DNA of 64,000 bases from Microtetraspora niveoalba (GCF_001570405.1 NZ_BBYM01000015.1:104274-168273); one strand, 5' to 3'. Shown: positions 41,638 through 51,185, counted from the stretch's first letter. Notes: generated by a model not told the origin, from the sequence alone. Translations and numbers: made by a program.

Positions 41638-43836
41638 GTGACCGTTCCGACATCGCCCGAGGGCCAGGAGGCGCTGCTCGCGATGCCGGAGCGCGGGAGG
41701 CCGCGCGGGACGGCGGGGAGGAAGGCGGCCCCGGCCAAGGGAGCCGCCGAGCCCGCCGGGGCGGCTCCGGTCGCGCGGGTCCTGGTCGACACGCCGCTGC
41801 CCCACCTGGACCGGCCGTTCGACTACCTGGTCCCGGCGTCCATGGACGCCGACGCCGTACCCGGCTGCCGGGTGCGGGTGCGCTTCGCCGGGAAGCTCAC
41901 GGACGGCTTCCTGCTCGAGCGGGCCGAGCACACCGACCACGAGGGCAGGCTGGCGTACCTGGAGCGGGTGGTCTCGCCCGAGCCCGTGCTGACGGCGGAG
42001 ATCGCCGGTCTCGCCCGCGCCGTCGCGGACCGTTACGCGGGCACGATGTCCGACGTCCTCCGCCTGGCCGTGCCGCCCCGCCACGCGAAGGTCGAGGCCG
42101 AGCCCCGGAAGCCGGAGGCGGGCACCGGGGGATCGGAGGCCGGGAGCACGAGCGCCGGGGGATCGACCCCCGACCTCGCCGGAGAGGGTGAGCCCGGCGT
42201 CCAGGGCCCCGGCAGGGGCGGGCCCGGTGTCCGTGAGGCGGCGTGGGACGCGGCGAGCCCGGACGCCCGGTGCTGGCAGGCCTATCCCACCGGGGAGTCC
42301 TTCCTCGCCGCCCTCGCCGACGGGCGCTCGCCCCGGGCCGTCTGGTCCGCCCTGCCCGGCACCGGCCCCGGCGGGCCCTCCTGGCCGGACGCCGTCGCCG
42401 CCGCCGTACGGGCGACCCTGGCGAGCGGGCGCGGGGCGGTCGTCGTGCTGCCGGACGGCAAGGACGTGGCGCGGGCCGATCTCGCGCTCGGCGCCACGCC
42501 GCACGTCGCGATCACCGCCGATCTCGGTCCCGCGGAACGCTACCGTCGCTGGCTCAAGGTGCTGCGCGGGGAGGTGCCGGTCGCCGTCGGCACCAAGGCC
42601 GCGGCCTTCGCCCCCGTGGCGGACCTCGGCCTCGCCGTCATCTGGGACGACGGGGACGATCTGCACGACGAGCAGCTCGCGCCCTATCCGCACGCCCGGG
42701 AGGTGCTCGCGCTGCGCGCCCACCGCGCCGGCGCGGCCATGCTGATCGGCGGGTACGCGCGCACGGTGGAGGCCACCCGGCTGGTCGCGTCGGGATGGGC
42801 CGGGCCGCTGGTGGCCCGGCGCGAGGAGGTCAGGCGGCGGGCCCCCCGGGTGCGCCCGGCGGGCGACGACGCCGAGATGGGCAGGGACGAGGCGGCGCGC
42901 GCGGCCCGGCTGCCGAGCCTCGCCTGGCGGGCGCTGAGGCGGGGGCTGGACCACGGCCCCGTGCTGGTCCAGGTGCCGCGCAGGGGGTACCTCCCCGTCC
43001 TCGCCTGCGGGCACTGCCGCGCGCTCGCCCGCTGCGGGCACTCCGGCTGCTCCGGGCCGCTGGCCCTGCGCTCCGGCCACGCCGCGCCGTACTGCCGCTG
43101 GTGCGGGCGCATCGCGGGCGACTGGCGCTGCGGCTCCTGCGGCGGCCGCCGGGTGCGGGCCGTCGTCACCGGTTCGCGGCGCACCGCCGAGGAGCTCGGC
43201 CGGGCGTTCCCCTCGGTCACGGTGCGGACGTCCGGACGGGACGAGGTCCTCGCCACGGTCGGCGCGGCGCCCGCCCTGGTCGTCGCCACGCCCGGGGCCG
43301 AGCCCGTCCCGGACGGCGGGTACGCCGCCGCCGTGCTGCTGGACGGCTGGGCCCTGCTGGGCCGTCCCGAGCTGCGGGCCGCCGAGGAGGCCCTGCGCCG
43401 CTGGATGAACGCGGCGGCGCTGCTGCGGCCGGGGGCCGAGGTGGTCGTGCTCGCCGACTCGTCGGTCCCCGCGGTCCAGGCGCTGGTGCGCTGGGACCCG
43501 GTCACCCACGCCGAACGCGAGCTCGGGGAGCGCGCGCAGCTCGCGTTCCCCCCGGTCACCCGCGTCGCGACGCTGACCGGGCCGCCCTCGGCGGTCAGGG
43601 AGATGCTCGCCTCGGCCGAGCTCCCCGCCGCGGCCCAGGTCCTCGGTCCCGTACCCGTCGAGGGCCCGCGCGCGGGCGGCGGCCGCGAGGGGGAGGTGGA
43701 GCGCGCCATGATCCGGGTGCCCCGTGACCAGGGCGCGGCACTGGCGCGGGCGCTCAAGGGAGCGAGCGGGGTGCGCTCGGCGCGCAAGGCGGCCGATCTG
43801 GTGCGGGTCCGCGTCGACCCGCTCGACCCGGTGTGA
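41638..43836 (+). CDS. priA: Primosomal protein N' (PriA), helicase motifs degenerate
   Basis: A 732-residue PriA-like replication-restart protein. The N-terminal 3'-DNA-binding domain (VLVDTPLPHLDRPFDYLVP) and the central paired zinc ribbons (LACGHCRALARCG...CSGPLAL...YCRWCGRIAGDWRCGSCGG) are intact. The Walker A position reads ALPGTGPGGPSW with no GKT, and the DEAH position reads IWDDGDDLHDE, so ATPase activity is unlikely; this is the usual state in actinobacteria. A Gly/Glu/Pro-rich insertion (about residues 150-200) separates the first domain from the rest. GTG start. Confidence 0.88.
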   Translation: MTVPTSPEGQEALLAMPERGRPRGTAGRKAAPAKGAAEPAGAAPVARVLVDTPLPHLDRPFDYLVPASMDADAVPGCRVRVRFAGKLTDGFLLERAEHTDHEGRLAYLERVVSPEPVLTAEIAGLARAVADRYAGTMSDVLRLAVPPRHAKVEAEPRKPEAGTGGSEAGSTSAGGSTPDLAGEGEPGVQGPGRGGPGVREAAWDAASPDARCWQAYPTGESFLAALADGRSPRAVWSALPGTGPGGPSWPDAVAAAVRATLASGRGAVVVLPDGKDVARADLALGATPHVAITADLGPAERYRRWLKVLRGEVPVAVGTKAAAFAPVADLGLAVIWDDGDDLHDEQLAPYPHAREVLALRAHRAGAAMLIGGYARTVEATRLVASGWAGPLVARREEVRRRAPRVRPAGDDAEMGRDEAARAARLPSLAWRALRRGLDHGPVLVQVPRRGYLPVLACGHCRALARCGHSGCSGPLALRSGHAAPYCRWCGRIAGDWRCGSCGGRRVRAVVTGSRRTAEELGRAFPSVTVRTSGRDEVLATVGAAPALVVATPGAEPVPDGGYAAAVLLDGWALLGRPELRAAEEALRRWMNAAALLRPGAEVVVLADSSVPAVQALVRWDPVTHAERELGERAQLAFPPVTRVATLTGPPSAVREMLASAELPAAAQVLGPVPVEGPRAGGGREGEVERAMIRVPRDQGAALARALKGASGVRSARKAADLVRVRVDPLDPV

Positions 43837-43956
43837 CGGCCGGTGCTGAGGTGGCGGCAGCGGCCGGCGGGAGGGGTGGAGTGCCCCGGGACCTGCGGTT
43901 TCCTGCGCTTTCGTCGCCGATTCGCGATGCTGTCAGTAACCCGTTAGCGTCTCCCT

Positions 43957-45636
43957 GTGTCGATCGAATGGGTGAACCGCGCTGTCGACGGCCTGCGCGC
44001 GTGGGGGCGTGAAAAGGGCGTCGAGGTCGACGTCGACGAGGTGCGGCTGCTGTGCGACTACGCCAGTGACTACCTGGAGGTGAACGAGCTCGGCGACTTC
44101 CGGCCGGGAACGTTCGAAGAGCTGCTGCTGGAGATCTACCCGCGCAAGGTCATCGCGCCGCCCGAGAGCGCGGACGAGACCGTCGCGGCCGCGCGCACCC
44201 TCGTCGACTTCCTCGTCGACATGGGCGAGATCGGCGCGCGGGCGGCGGAGCGGATGCGGGCGGTGCTCGACGAGATCGAGCCCGAGATGCCCGCCGCGCT
44301 CGCCGACACGAGCAAGTTCGGCATGGCCAAGAGCATCTTCAGCGCCATCGACGCCGACTCGCTCGACCTGTCCGACCCCTTCGCCGTGCAGCGGGCGGTG
44401 GAGGAGCTCGACGGCCTCGACGAGGACGCCTGCGACTGCCCGGGCTGCGCGCCGCTCCCGGCGGTGCGGCTCGCCTCGCCGTCCGAGATCGCCGGCGCCG
44501 TACGCGAGGTGCCGCTGCTGCGGGACGCGCACCGGCTGGTGGTGTGGATGGCCGAGGGCGGCAGGACCACCACGGTCAGGAAGGCGCTCCGGGTCAAGGA
44601 CGCGCGCCGGGTCGCGGAGGAGTGCGGCGTGGGACGGCCCGCGCTGGCCTGGCGGCTGGCGCTCGACCTCGGCCTGGCCCGTCTGGAGGGCACGGCGGTG
44701 CTCCTGGAGGAGGGGTTCGTCCCCCTGGAGTCCCGCGACGAGGAGGACCTGCTCGACCTGTGGGCGGCGACGGTGGAGTTCCTCATCGAGGCGCCCGTCG
44801 AGATCACCGGCAACGAGGCGGTCGACGAGTCGATCTACGCGGTCCACGACCTGCTCTACCGGCTCCAGGTGCCGGTGCCGCCGGACGGCGTCGCCGAATA
44901 CCTCCGCGAGCTGGCCGCGGGCGAGCGGGTGGACGGGATCGACGAGGCGCTGGACCGCCTCGTCTACACCGGGACGGTCCACACCCTCGGCGGCGGCGTC
45001 GCGCTCACGCCGCACGGGTTGTGGGGGCTGCGGGAGCTGTACCTGGAGATCGGGCTGGAGCCGCCCATCGCGGCGGACCTCGCCGAGGGCGACGCGAGCG
45101 GGCTCATCTCCGGGCTCATCACCAGCGGACTGCCCGCCGAGGTGGCCGAGGGCGACATCGAGCGATGGCTGGCCGTACGCACCCCCGAGCAGGCGGCGGA
45201 GGAGCTGCTCGGCGCGGTCGCGGGCGCTCCCGCCGAGATGCGCGGCATCGCCGTCACGATCGTGGACCGGCTCCCCGCCGAGGCCGCGGCCGCGTTGACC
45301 CGCTGCCTCGACGATCCCGAGCTGCGGCCGCACGCCATCCACTGGCTGGCGTCCCGGGGCCTGCCCGCGCCCGCGCTGACGCAGGACGAGCTGCTCTGGG
45401 TCAGCGTGGACATGCTGGCCCTCGCGCTGCCCGCCGCCCAGATCGACCCCGAGGGCTTCGCCGAGAACATGGCGGCGTCCGGCCCGCCGCCGCATCTGAT
45501 CGAGGACATGTGGCGGGTCGAGCACCCCGACGTGGTCGAGGTGCTCGAACTGCTCGGCAACACGCTTCCTGACAAGGCCACCGCCAAGGCGGCCAGAAAG
45601 GCCGCCTTCAAGGCCCGCTCGCGCGGCATCCGCTGA
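43957..45636 (+). CDS. Hypothetical protein, tandem paralogue 1
   Basis: A 559-residue cytoplasmic acidic protein that I do not recognise. An N-terminal helical region (about 1-155, DYASDYLEVNELGDF...FEELLLEIYP) is followed by CDCPGC near residue 160. A middle module (VPLLRDAHRLVVWMAEGGRTTTVRKALRVKDARRVAEECG...LTPHGLWGLRELY) looks winged-helix-like. The C-terminus is alpha-helical, HEAT-like, ending HPDVVEVLELLG...KAARKAAFKARSR. The middle and C-terminal parts are homologous to the next gene, which lacks the N-terminal region. No catalytic motif is seen. Confidence 0.8.
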   Translation: MSIEWVNRAVDGLRAWGREKGVEVDVDEVRLLCDYASDYLEVNELGDFRPGTFEELLLEIYPRKVIAPPESADETVAAARTLVDFLVDMGEIGARAAERMRAVLDEIEPEMPAALADTSKFGMAKSIFSAIDADSLDLSDPFAVQRAVEELDGLDEDACDCPGCAPLPAVRLASPSEIAGAVREVPLLRDAHRLVVWMAEGGRTTTVRKALRVKDARRVAEECGVGRPALAWRLALDLGLARLEGTAVLLEEGFVPLESRDEEDLLDLWAATVEFLIEAPVEITGNEAVDESIYAVHDLLYRLQVPVPPDGVAEYLRELAAGERVDGIDEALDRLVYTGTVHTLGGGVALTPHGLWGLRELYLEIGLEPPIAADLAEGDASGLISGLITSGLPAEVAEGDIERWLAVRTPEQAAEELLGAVAGAPAEMRGIAVTIVDRLPAEAAAALTRCLDDPELRPHAIHWLASRGLPAPALTQDELLWVSVDMLALALPAAQIDPEGFAENMAASGPPPHLIEDMWRVEHPDVVEVLELLGNTLPDKATAKAARKAAFKARSRGIR

Positions 45637-45728
45637 CCGGCGGGCGGGGTCCAGGTGGATCTCCGGGGCGGCTGAGGAGGAAGCGGCGGACGGCACGGGT
45701 TTCGCCCGGTGTGGAGTAAGTTGCTGTA

Positions 45729-46949
45729 ATGGCCGACACCGACGCGCTCACTTTCCCGCCGGTCGACCTCGCCCCCGACGAGGAGCTGGTGCGGGCCGTG
45801 CCCATGGTGCCGCTCGTGCGCGACGCCGTACGGCTCGCGCGGTGGACCGGGGTGCGCGAGGTCACCGAGGGCGGGCTGCTGACCGACGACGACGCGGCGA
45901 CGGCGGTCCGCGAGCTCGGTCTCGAGGCGCGCTGGCTCCGCCTGCTGTGGATCGTCGCGGTGAACGGCCGCCTCATCGAGATCACGAAAGCCGGCGCCCG
46001 GCCGGGCCCGGCCGCCGCCCACGACCTGCTGGAGTTCTGGGACGGCGTGGTCATGGACGTGCTGGACCGCACCGACGAGGGGCTCACCGGCTCCGGCGTG
46101 ATCGACGAGCACCTGACCGAGATCCTCGCGACCATCTACTCGGTCCGGTCGGGGATGCCGGTCGCCGCCCTGGCCTCGGGCATCGTGCAGGCGCACGAGG
46201 TCGGCTGCCAGGCCCGTCCGGGGGAGCTGCGGCGCCTGCGGATGACGCTGCCGGCCGAGCTCGCCGACGCGCTGGCCCTGCTGGAGTACTGCGGCCTGAT
46301 CGAGCCCGCCGCCGAGCTCGTACGGCTGACGCCGCTCGGCGTGTGGGCGGTGCGGCGCGACCTGCTGAGGGAGGGCCACGACGCGCCCTCGCTGCACGAG
46401 GTGGCGGGGTTCGCCGAGCTGGGCGCGGCCGAGCTGATCGAGGCGATGCTCGCGGGCAGGGCGTCGTCGAGCGTCGCCACGCTGTGGCTGGAGCGGCGGA
46501 TCCCCGAGGACGCGGCCCGCGAGCTGGTCAAGATCGCCGCGTCCGGCAACGCCGCGCAGCGGGGCACCGCGGGCACCATCCTGGAGGAGCTGGGCCCCGA
46601 GGCCGAGCCGGCCGTCCGCGAGGCGCTGGCCGAGCCGATGATGTGGCGGTACGCCGCGGCGTGGCTGGGCGTCCGCGACCTGGAGGCGCCCGCGCTGGGC
46701 GAGGGCGACGGCGCCTGGGTGGCCGTGGACACGCTCGCCGCCCTGCTCTACATCGGCTCCGGGGGCGAGTCGGTCGGCCAGATCGACATGCTGGGCGAGG
46801 ACCTGCGCACGCTGGTCCCCGAGATGGGCCGCACCGACCATCCCGACGCCCTGGCCGTCCTGGAGATGCTGGGCCGGCACCACCCCGACGTGGTCATCGC
46901 CAAGTCGGCGCGCAAGACCGCCATGAAGGTCCGCTCCCGGCACGCCTGA
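45729..46949 (+). CDS. Hypothetical protein, tandem paralogue 2
   Basis: A 406-residue protein homologous to the C-terminal two thirds of the preceding gene. Shared landmarks are VPLVRDAVRLARWTGVREVTEGGLLTDDDAATAVRELG, LVRLTPLGVWAVRRDLL, and the end HPDALAVLEMLGRHHPDVVIAKSARKTAMKVRSR. It lacks the N-terminal helical region and the Cys motif. The two genes are 92 bp apart on the same strand and look like a duplication followed by divergence. Function unknown; HEAT-like repeats suggest a scaffold or binding role. Confidence 0.8.
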   Translation: MADTDALTFPPVDLAPDEELVRAVPMVPLVRDAVRLARWTGVREVTEGGLLTDDDAATAVRELGLEARWLRLLWIVAVNGRLIEITKAGARPGPAAAHDLLEFWDGVVMDVLDRTDEGLTGSGVIDEHLTEILATIYSVRSGMPVAALASGIVQAHEVGCQARPGELRRLRMTLPAELADALALLEYCGLIEPAAELVRLTPLGVWAVRRDLLREGHDAPSLHEVAGFAELGAAELIEAMLAGRASSSVATLWLERRIPEDAARELVKIAASGNAAQRGTAGTILEELGPEAEPAVREALAEPMMWRYAAAWLGVRDLEAPALGEGDGAWVAVDTLAALLYIGSGGESVGQIDMLGEDLRTLVPEMGRTDHPDALAVLEMLGRHHPDVVIAKSARKTAMKVRSRHA

Positions 46950-47318
46950 TCCGCGTTCCCGTTTGTGAACACCGCCCAGGTCGTGCCCGCCGTCGCCCGG
47001 GGCACTCGTACGATCAGGGCGTTCGGGGCGCGCGGCCGCGGTACCGGAGCACGAGCATCGAACCGCCGACCAGTGGCCGGGGAGAACAGATGGTCGATTC
47101 GGTGTGCCGTCGTTTCGAGGAGGCGTTCGCGGCCGGACGCGGCAGGCCGAGCTTGTCGACGGGCCGGTGGAGTCGCTGATCGGGTCGATCCACCGGATCA
47201 ACGCCCGTGCCGAGTGGCGAGTGGAGAAGGAGCTGATCTGTCTCCCCCGGGCGGCGGAGGGACGGATGGGTGGCGTCGGCGATGTGCCCGCAGGGGTGTG
47301 CGCAGGACCCTTGACGTC
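46950..47318. other. 369-bp region with a possible broken small gene
   Basis: A GGGGAG followed by ATG 47090 opens MVDSVCRRFEEAFAAGRGR, which soon leaves protein-like sequence. The adjacent frame then reads RQAELVDGPVESLIGSIHRINARAEWRVEKELI. Joined by one frameshift near 47140 they would make a plausible helical protein of about 55-70 residues. I do not recognise it. Confidence 0.35.
47090..47300 (+). pseudogene. Possible frameshifted small gene remnant
   Basis: Two protein-like segments in neighbouring frames (MVDSVCRRFEEAFAAGRG, then AELVDGPVESLIGSIHRI) lie end to end after a good ribosome-binding site. This may be a decayed gene, a sequencing frameshift or chance. Confidence 0.25.
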
Positions 47319-49145
47319 ATGTTGCTGAAATTCATGACCGCTTTGGTGCTGATGACCGCCCCGGCGCGGGCGGTCGGGCCACCCGCACCGCAGGAGCTCG
47401 GCGCGTTGGTCGACGAGCACGTCACCACGACGATGGCCGAGGAGAAGATCCCGGGCGTGGCGGTGACCGTGGTGGCGGGCGGCGAGCGGGTGGTGCACAA
47501 GGGGTACGGCTGGGCCGACGCGGAGCGGCGGGTGCCGGTGGATCCCGAGCGCACCCGGTTCCTCATCGGCTCGGAGACCAAGTTGTTCACCGCCCAGGCC
47601 GCCCTGCAGCTCGTCCGCGCGGGCAAGCTGGACCTGGACGCGGACGTGAACACCTACCTGAAGTCCTTCCAGGTCGACGACGCCTACCCGGGCCGCCCGG
47701 TCACGTTGCGGCACCTTCTCACCCACACGGCCGGGTTCGACGAGGGCTACGTCGTGGGCAGCGCCTCGGACATTCTGCCGCTGGGCGAGGCGCTCGCCGC
47801 GCACCAGCCGGCGCGGGTGCGCCCACCCGGCACCGGGGTGTCCTACAGCAACTACGGGGTGGCGCTGGCCGGATATCTGGTGCAGACCGTGTCGGGGACG
47901 CCGTTCGAGGAGTACGTGAAGCGGCGGGTGTTCGAGCCGCTCGGCATGAACGACTCGGTCATCGCCTGCGGCGGGCTGCGCGGCACCAAGGCCTACCTGG
48001 TGGACGGGACGCCGACGCCGGTCGACTGCGCGGACTTCGCCGCCTCCGGCGCCGGGCCGGCCTCGACCGCCGCCGACATGGCCGTCTACCTGCAGGCGCA
48101 GTTGTCGCGGGACGCGCGGCTCGGGGCCGGGATCGCGGCCGAGATGCAGCGCCGGCAGTACAGCGAGCATCCCGGTCTGGCGGGGATGGGGTTCATGTGG
48201 GAGGAGCGGCCGTACAAGGGGCATCGGCTGCTGTTCAAGGGCGGCGACATGCCCGGCATGCACACCTACATGTTCCTGCTGCCCGAGCAGGGCATCGGCG
48301 TCCACCTGATGTCCAACGGCGACGGCACCAGCCGGCACGGGCTGGACGGGTTCGCGCTGGTGCAGAAGATCATCGACCGGTACCTGCCGGAAGCGGCGCC
48401 GCCGAAGGTCACGGCGCTGGCGGGCGCGTCCTCCCGCGCCTACGAAGGCTGGTACCGAAGCAGCGGCGTCAGCCGCGGCAGCCTGCTCAAGGTGCAGGCG
48501 TTGACGGACACACCCGTGCACGTCAGTGCCGCCGCCGACGGCAGCGTCGTCACCACCGGGCTCGGCGGCCGGGAGCAGCGCTGGATCCAGTTCGAACCCG
48601 GCGTCTTCCAGCAGCAGGGCGGATGGAGCCGTGTCGCCTTCCCCGAGCCTGGTCAGCTCGTGCTCGGCGGCCAGACGGTCGTGTTCGACCGGATCGGCTC
48701 GCTGGAGCATCCGTGGCTGCACCTCGGCCTGCTGGCGTGGGCGGTGGCGGTGTCGGCGATCGCCGTGGTGGGGTATCCCGTGGCGCTGGCCGTACGCAGG
48801 GTGCGCGGGCGGGTGGTGCGCGGGCCGTGGGCCTGGCGGCTGGCGGCCTGGCTCGGCGGCGTCGCGGTGGTGGTGTTCGTGACCGGGTTCGGCTCGTTGC
48901 TCGCTGACGAAGGCCGGGCGTTGCCGCTGGTGCTGCAGGGGGCGCCGGTGCTGATCGGGCTGCTGGTGCTGGCGACGCTGACCGTGGCACTGGCCGTCGC
49001 CCTGCTCGCCGGTGCGGTGCTCGCCTGGTGGCGGCGCTGGTGGCGGACGTGGGCCAGGGTCGGCTACACGATGGTCACGACGGGCGTCGTCGCGTTCGCC
49101 GTAGTGGCGATCTTGTACAACTTCGTCGGCCCGCCGTACACCTGA
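47319..49145 (+). CDS. Membrane-anchored serine beta-lactamase-like hydrolase
   Basis: A 608-residue class-C beta-lactamase/penicillin-binding-protein-like serine hydrolase. A signal-like N-terminus (LLKFMTALVLMTAPARA) exports the catalytic domain. The SxxK motif is SETK near residue 86, the second motif is YSN in VSYSNYGVALAGY, and the third region is around FKGGDMPGMHT. The C-terminal 150 residues hold about four hydrophobic segments, so the protein is anchored. Such enzymes act as D-peptidases or esterases on wall peptides. It is followed closely by a sensor kinase and regulator on the same strand. Confidence 0.85.
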   Translation: MLLKFMTALVLMTAPARAVGPPAPQELGALVDEHVTTTMAEEKIPGVAVTVVAGGERVVHKGYGWADAERRVPVDPERTRFLIGSETKLFTAQAALQLVRAGKLDLDADVNTYLKSFQVDDAYPGRPVTLRHLLTHTAGFDEGYVVGSASDILPLGEALAAHQPARVRPPGTGVSYSNYGVALAGYLVQTVSGTPFEEYVKRRVFEPLGMNDSVIACGGLRGTKAYLVDGTPTPVDCADFAASGAGPASTAADMAVYLQAQLSRDARLGAGIAAEMQRRQYSEHPGLAGMGFMWEERPYKGHRLLFKGGDMPGMHTYMFLLPEQGIGVHLMSNGDGTSRHGLDGFALVQKIIDRYLPEAAPPKVTALAGASSRAYEGWYRSSGVSRGSLLKVQALTDTPVHVSAAADGSVVTTGLGGREQRWIQFEPGVFQQQGGWSRVAFPEPGQLVLGGQTVVFDRIGSLEHPWLHLGLLAWAVAVSAIAVVGYPVALAVRRVRGRVVRGPWAWRLAAWLGGVAVVVFVTGFGSLLADEGRALPLVLQGAPVLIGLLVLATLTVALAVALLAGAVLAWWRRWWRTWARVGYTMVTTGVVAFAVVAILYNFVGPPYT

Positions 49146-49164
49146 GTAGGATTTCGTTCCCGAT

Positions 49165-50301
49165 ATGTCAGCTATCGTCCGATCAATCCGCTGGATTCCC
49201 CATCTGGCCGTGGACCTTGCGATCGCCGTGGTGGTGCTCGCCGCGCAGTCGGCGCCCTTCATCCTGACCGTCCGGGAGGCCGACCCTGTGACGGGCTACA
49301 CGCTCGGGCAGTACCTGCCCGTGCTCGGCCTGGCGCTGCCGCTGATCTGGCGGCGGCGCGCACCGCTGGCGGTTCTGGCGGCGGTGACGGCCGCAGCGGG
49401 CGCGTACCTGCTCAACGACCCCGACACCGCCCCGCAGCCGATCCCCTACGCGCTGCTGATCGCGATCTACACCGTGGCCGCGTACGGCTCACGCCGGACC
49501 CGGGCCTGGGCGCTGGCCCTGCTCGTCGCGAGTGCAGGAACCCAGCTCGCCGGGCTCGTCCTGAACACGCCCAGCGCGGACACCACGGTGCGGGCGCTGG
49601 TGATGTACGTCGCGGCCTGGGCCATGGGCCGGGCCACGGCCAACCGGCACACCTACGCCCGCCAGCTCGAACGCGACAAGCGACGGGAGGCGGAGCGGGC
49701 CGTCGAGCGGGAGCGCGCGGCGATCGCCCGGGACATGCACGACGTCCTCGGGCACGCCATCAGCCTCATGGTGGTGCAGGCGGAGGCCGGACCGCTGACC
49801 GTACGCCCGGACCCGGGGCGGGCCGAGGCCGCCTTCGACGCCATCGCCGCGAGCGGGCGCGAGGCGATGGAGCAGCTGCGCCGCCTGCTCGGCATGCTCG
49901 GCACGTCCGCTCCCGGCGCTCCGCCGACCGCGGCCCGGATCGAGGCGCTGGTGCACAGCGTGGACCGGGCCGGGCAACGCACCACGCTGACCGTCCACGG
50001 CACACCGCGCCCGCTGCCCGCCGACGCGGATGCCGCCGCCTACCGGATCGTGCAGGAGGCGCTCACCAACGCGGTCAAGCACGCCCGGGCGACTGCGGTC
50101 GCCGTCGAACTGGACTGGAGGCACGACCCGCTCGTGATCGCCGTCACCGACGACGGCCGCGGGCACACGGGCGGCTCGGGCCACGGGCTGATCGGCATCC
50201 GCGAGCGGGCGGCGGCCTGTGGCGGGTCGGCGTCCTTCGGCCCCGGGCCGGACGGGCGCGGCTTCACCGTCACGGTGCACCTGACGGGAGCCGCCTTGTG
50301 A
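49165..50301 (+). CDS. DesK/NarX-type sensor histidine kinase
   Basis: A 378-residue membrane kinase with four to five N-terminal hydrophobic segments (1-155), a coiled Arg/Glu linker, the HisKA_3 phospho-acceptor box ARDMHDVLGHAISLMVVQAE, and an HATPase domain with EALTNAVKHARA (N box) and DDGRGHTGGSGHGLIGIRERA (G box). It lies 19 bp after the serine hydrolase and overlaps its regulator gene (GTGA). The stimulus may be cell-wall related, judging by the neighbour; that is inference. Confidence 0.92.
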   Translation: MSAIVRSIRWIPHLAVDLAIAVVVLAAQSAPFILTVREADPVTGYTLGQYLPVLGLALPLIWRRRAPLAVLAAVTAAAGAYLLNDPDTAPQPIPYALLIAIYTVAAYGSRRTRAWALALLVASAGTQLAGLVLNTPSADTTVRALVMYVAAWAMGRATANRHTYARQLERDKRREAERAVERERAAIARDMHDVLGHAISLMVVQAEAGPLTVRPDPGRAEAAFDAIAASGREAMEQLRRLLGMLGTSAPGAPPTAARIEALVHSVDRAGQRTTLTVHGTPRPLPADADAAAYRIVQEALTNAVKHARATAVAVELDWRHDPLVIAVTDDGRGHTGGSGHGLIGIRERAAACGGSASFGPGPDGRGFTVTVHLTGAAL

Positions 50302-50963
50302 CGATCCGCGTCGTGGTCGCCGACGACCATGAGCTCGTGCGCAGCGGCTTCGCCCTGATCTTGGACACCCAGCCGGACATCACGGTCGTGGCCGAGGTCG
50401 GCGACGGCGAGCAGGCCGTCGCGGCGGTCCGCGCGCACGCACCCGACATCGCCCTGCTCGACATCCACATGCCCGTCATGGACGGCATCCAGGCCGCCCG
50501 GACGATCTGCGCCGAGACCGGCACCAAGGTCGTCATCCTGACCGTCTTCGACCAGGACGAGTACGTATACGAGGCACTGCACGCCGGTGCCAGTGGCTTC
50601 CTGCTCAAGGACGTGCGGCGCGACGACCTCGTACACGCCGTCCGGGTCGTGATGGCCGGGCAATCGCTGCTGGCGCCCGTCGTGACCAGGAAGCTCATCG
50701 ACGACCTGGTCCGCCGCGAGGCCCGCCCGCCGATCGTGATACCGGGGATGGACACCCTGACCACCAGGGAGCGCGAGATTCTCGCCCTGCTCGGCCAGGG
50801 GTTGTCCAATCCCGAGATGGCGGTGGCCCTGGTGGTGAGCGAGCACACCGTGAAGACCCACGTCAGTAACGTGCTGTCCAAGCTCGGCTTGCGCGATCGT
50901 ATTCAGGCGGTCATCTGCGCCTACGAGTCCGGCCTCGTCCAGCCGGGCCGCTGGCGCCGCTAA
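50298..50963 (+). CDS. NarL/LuxR-family response regulator
   Basis: A 221-residue partner of the preceding kinase. The receiver domain has DDH (residues 9-11), the phospho-acceptor Asp55 in LLDIHMPVMDG, and the LLKDV Lys. The C-terminal LuxR-type HTH is LTTREREILALLGQGLSNPEMAVALVVSEHTVKTHVSNVLSKLG. GTG start overlapping the kinase stop. The likely target is the serine hydrolase operon itself. Confidence 0.94.
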   Translation: MTIRVVVADDHELVRSGFALILDTQPDITVVAEVGDGEQAVAAVRAHAPDIALLDIHMPVMDGIQAARTICAETGTKVVILTVFDQDEYVYEALHAGASGFLLKDVRRDDLVHAVRVVMAGQSLLAPVVTRKLIDDLVRREARPPIVIPGMDTLTTREREILALLGQGLSNPEMAVALVVSEHTVKTHVSNVLSKLGLRDRIQAVICAYESGLVQPGRWRR

Positions 50964-51185
50964 GGGGGCGCGGCCGTGACCTGACGCGAGACCGCGGCGA
51001 GCCCAGCAGCGCGGTCGTGGCGCGGCTGCGGTTGCTGTCGACCTTGACGGCGATCAGTTCGCCCGATATCGGGACCTCCGCCGGCCTCGCGCGGCCGCGC
51101 TCGTCATTCGGGATCGGTGCCGGAGGACCGTAAACTGGGCTGATCCCTGGAACTTGACGTACCCCGATGTGAACGGAGCCGTCTG

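Noticed and set aside
44964-49262. 1432-codon open frame on the minus strand
   Set aside because: It is antisense to three well-supported genes, with the Arg/Gly/Pro/His-rich composition produced by third-position GC bias; no domain is recognisable.
51044-51072. TTGACG-N17-TATCGG as a def promoter
   Set aside because: Spacing is good but it lies 110 bp upstream, with other weak hexamers (TAAACT at 51131) closer; evidence is too thin to list as a feature.
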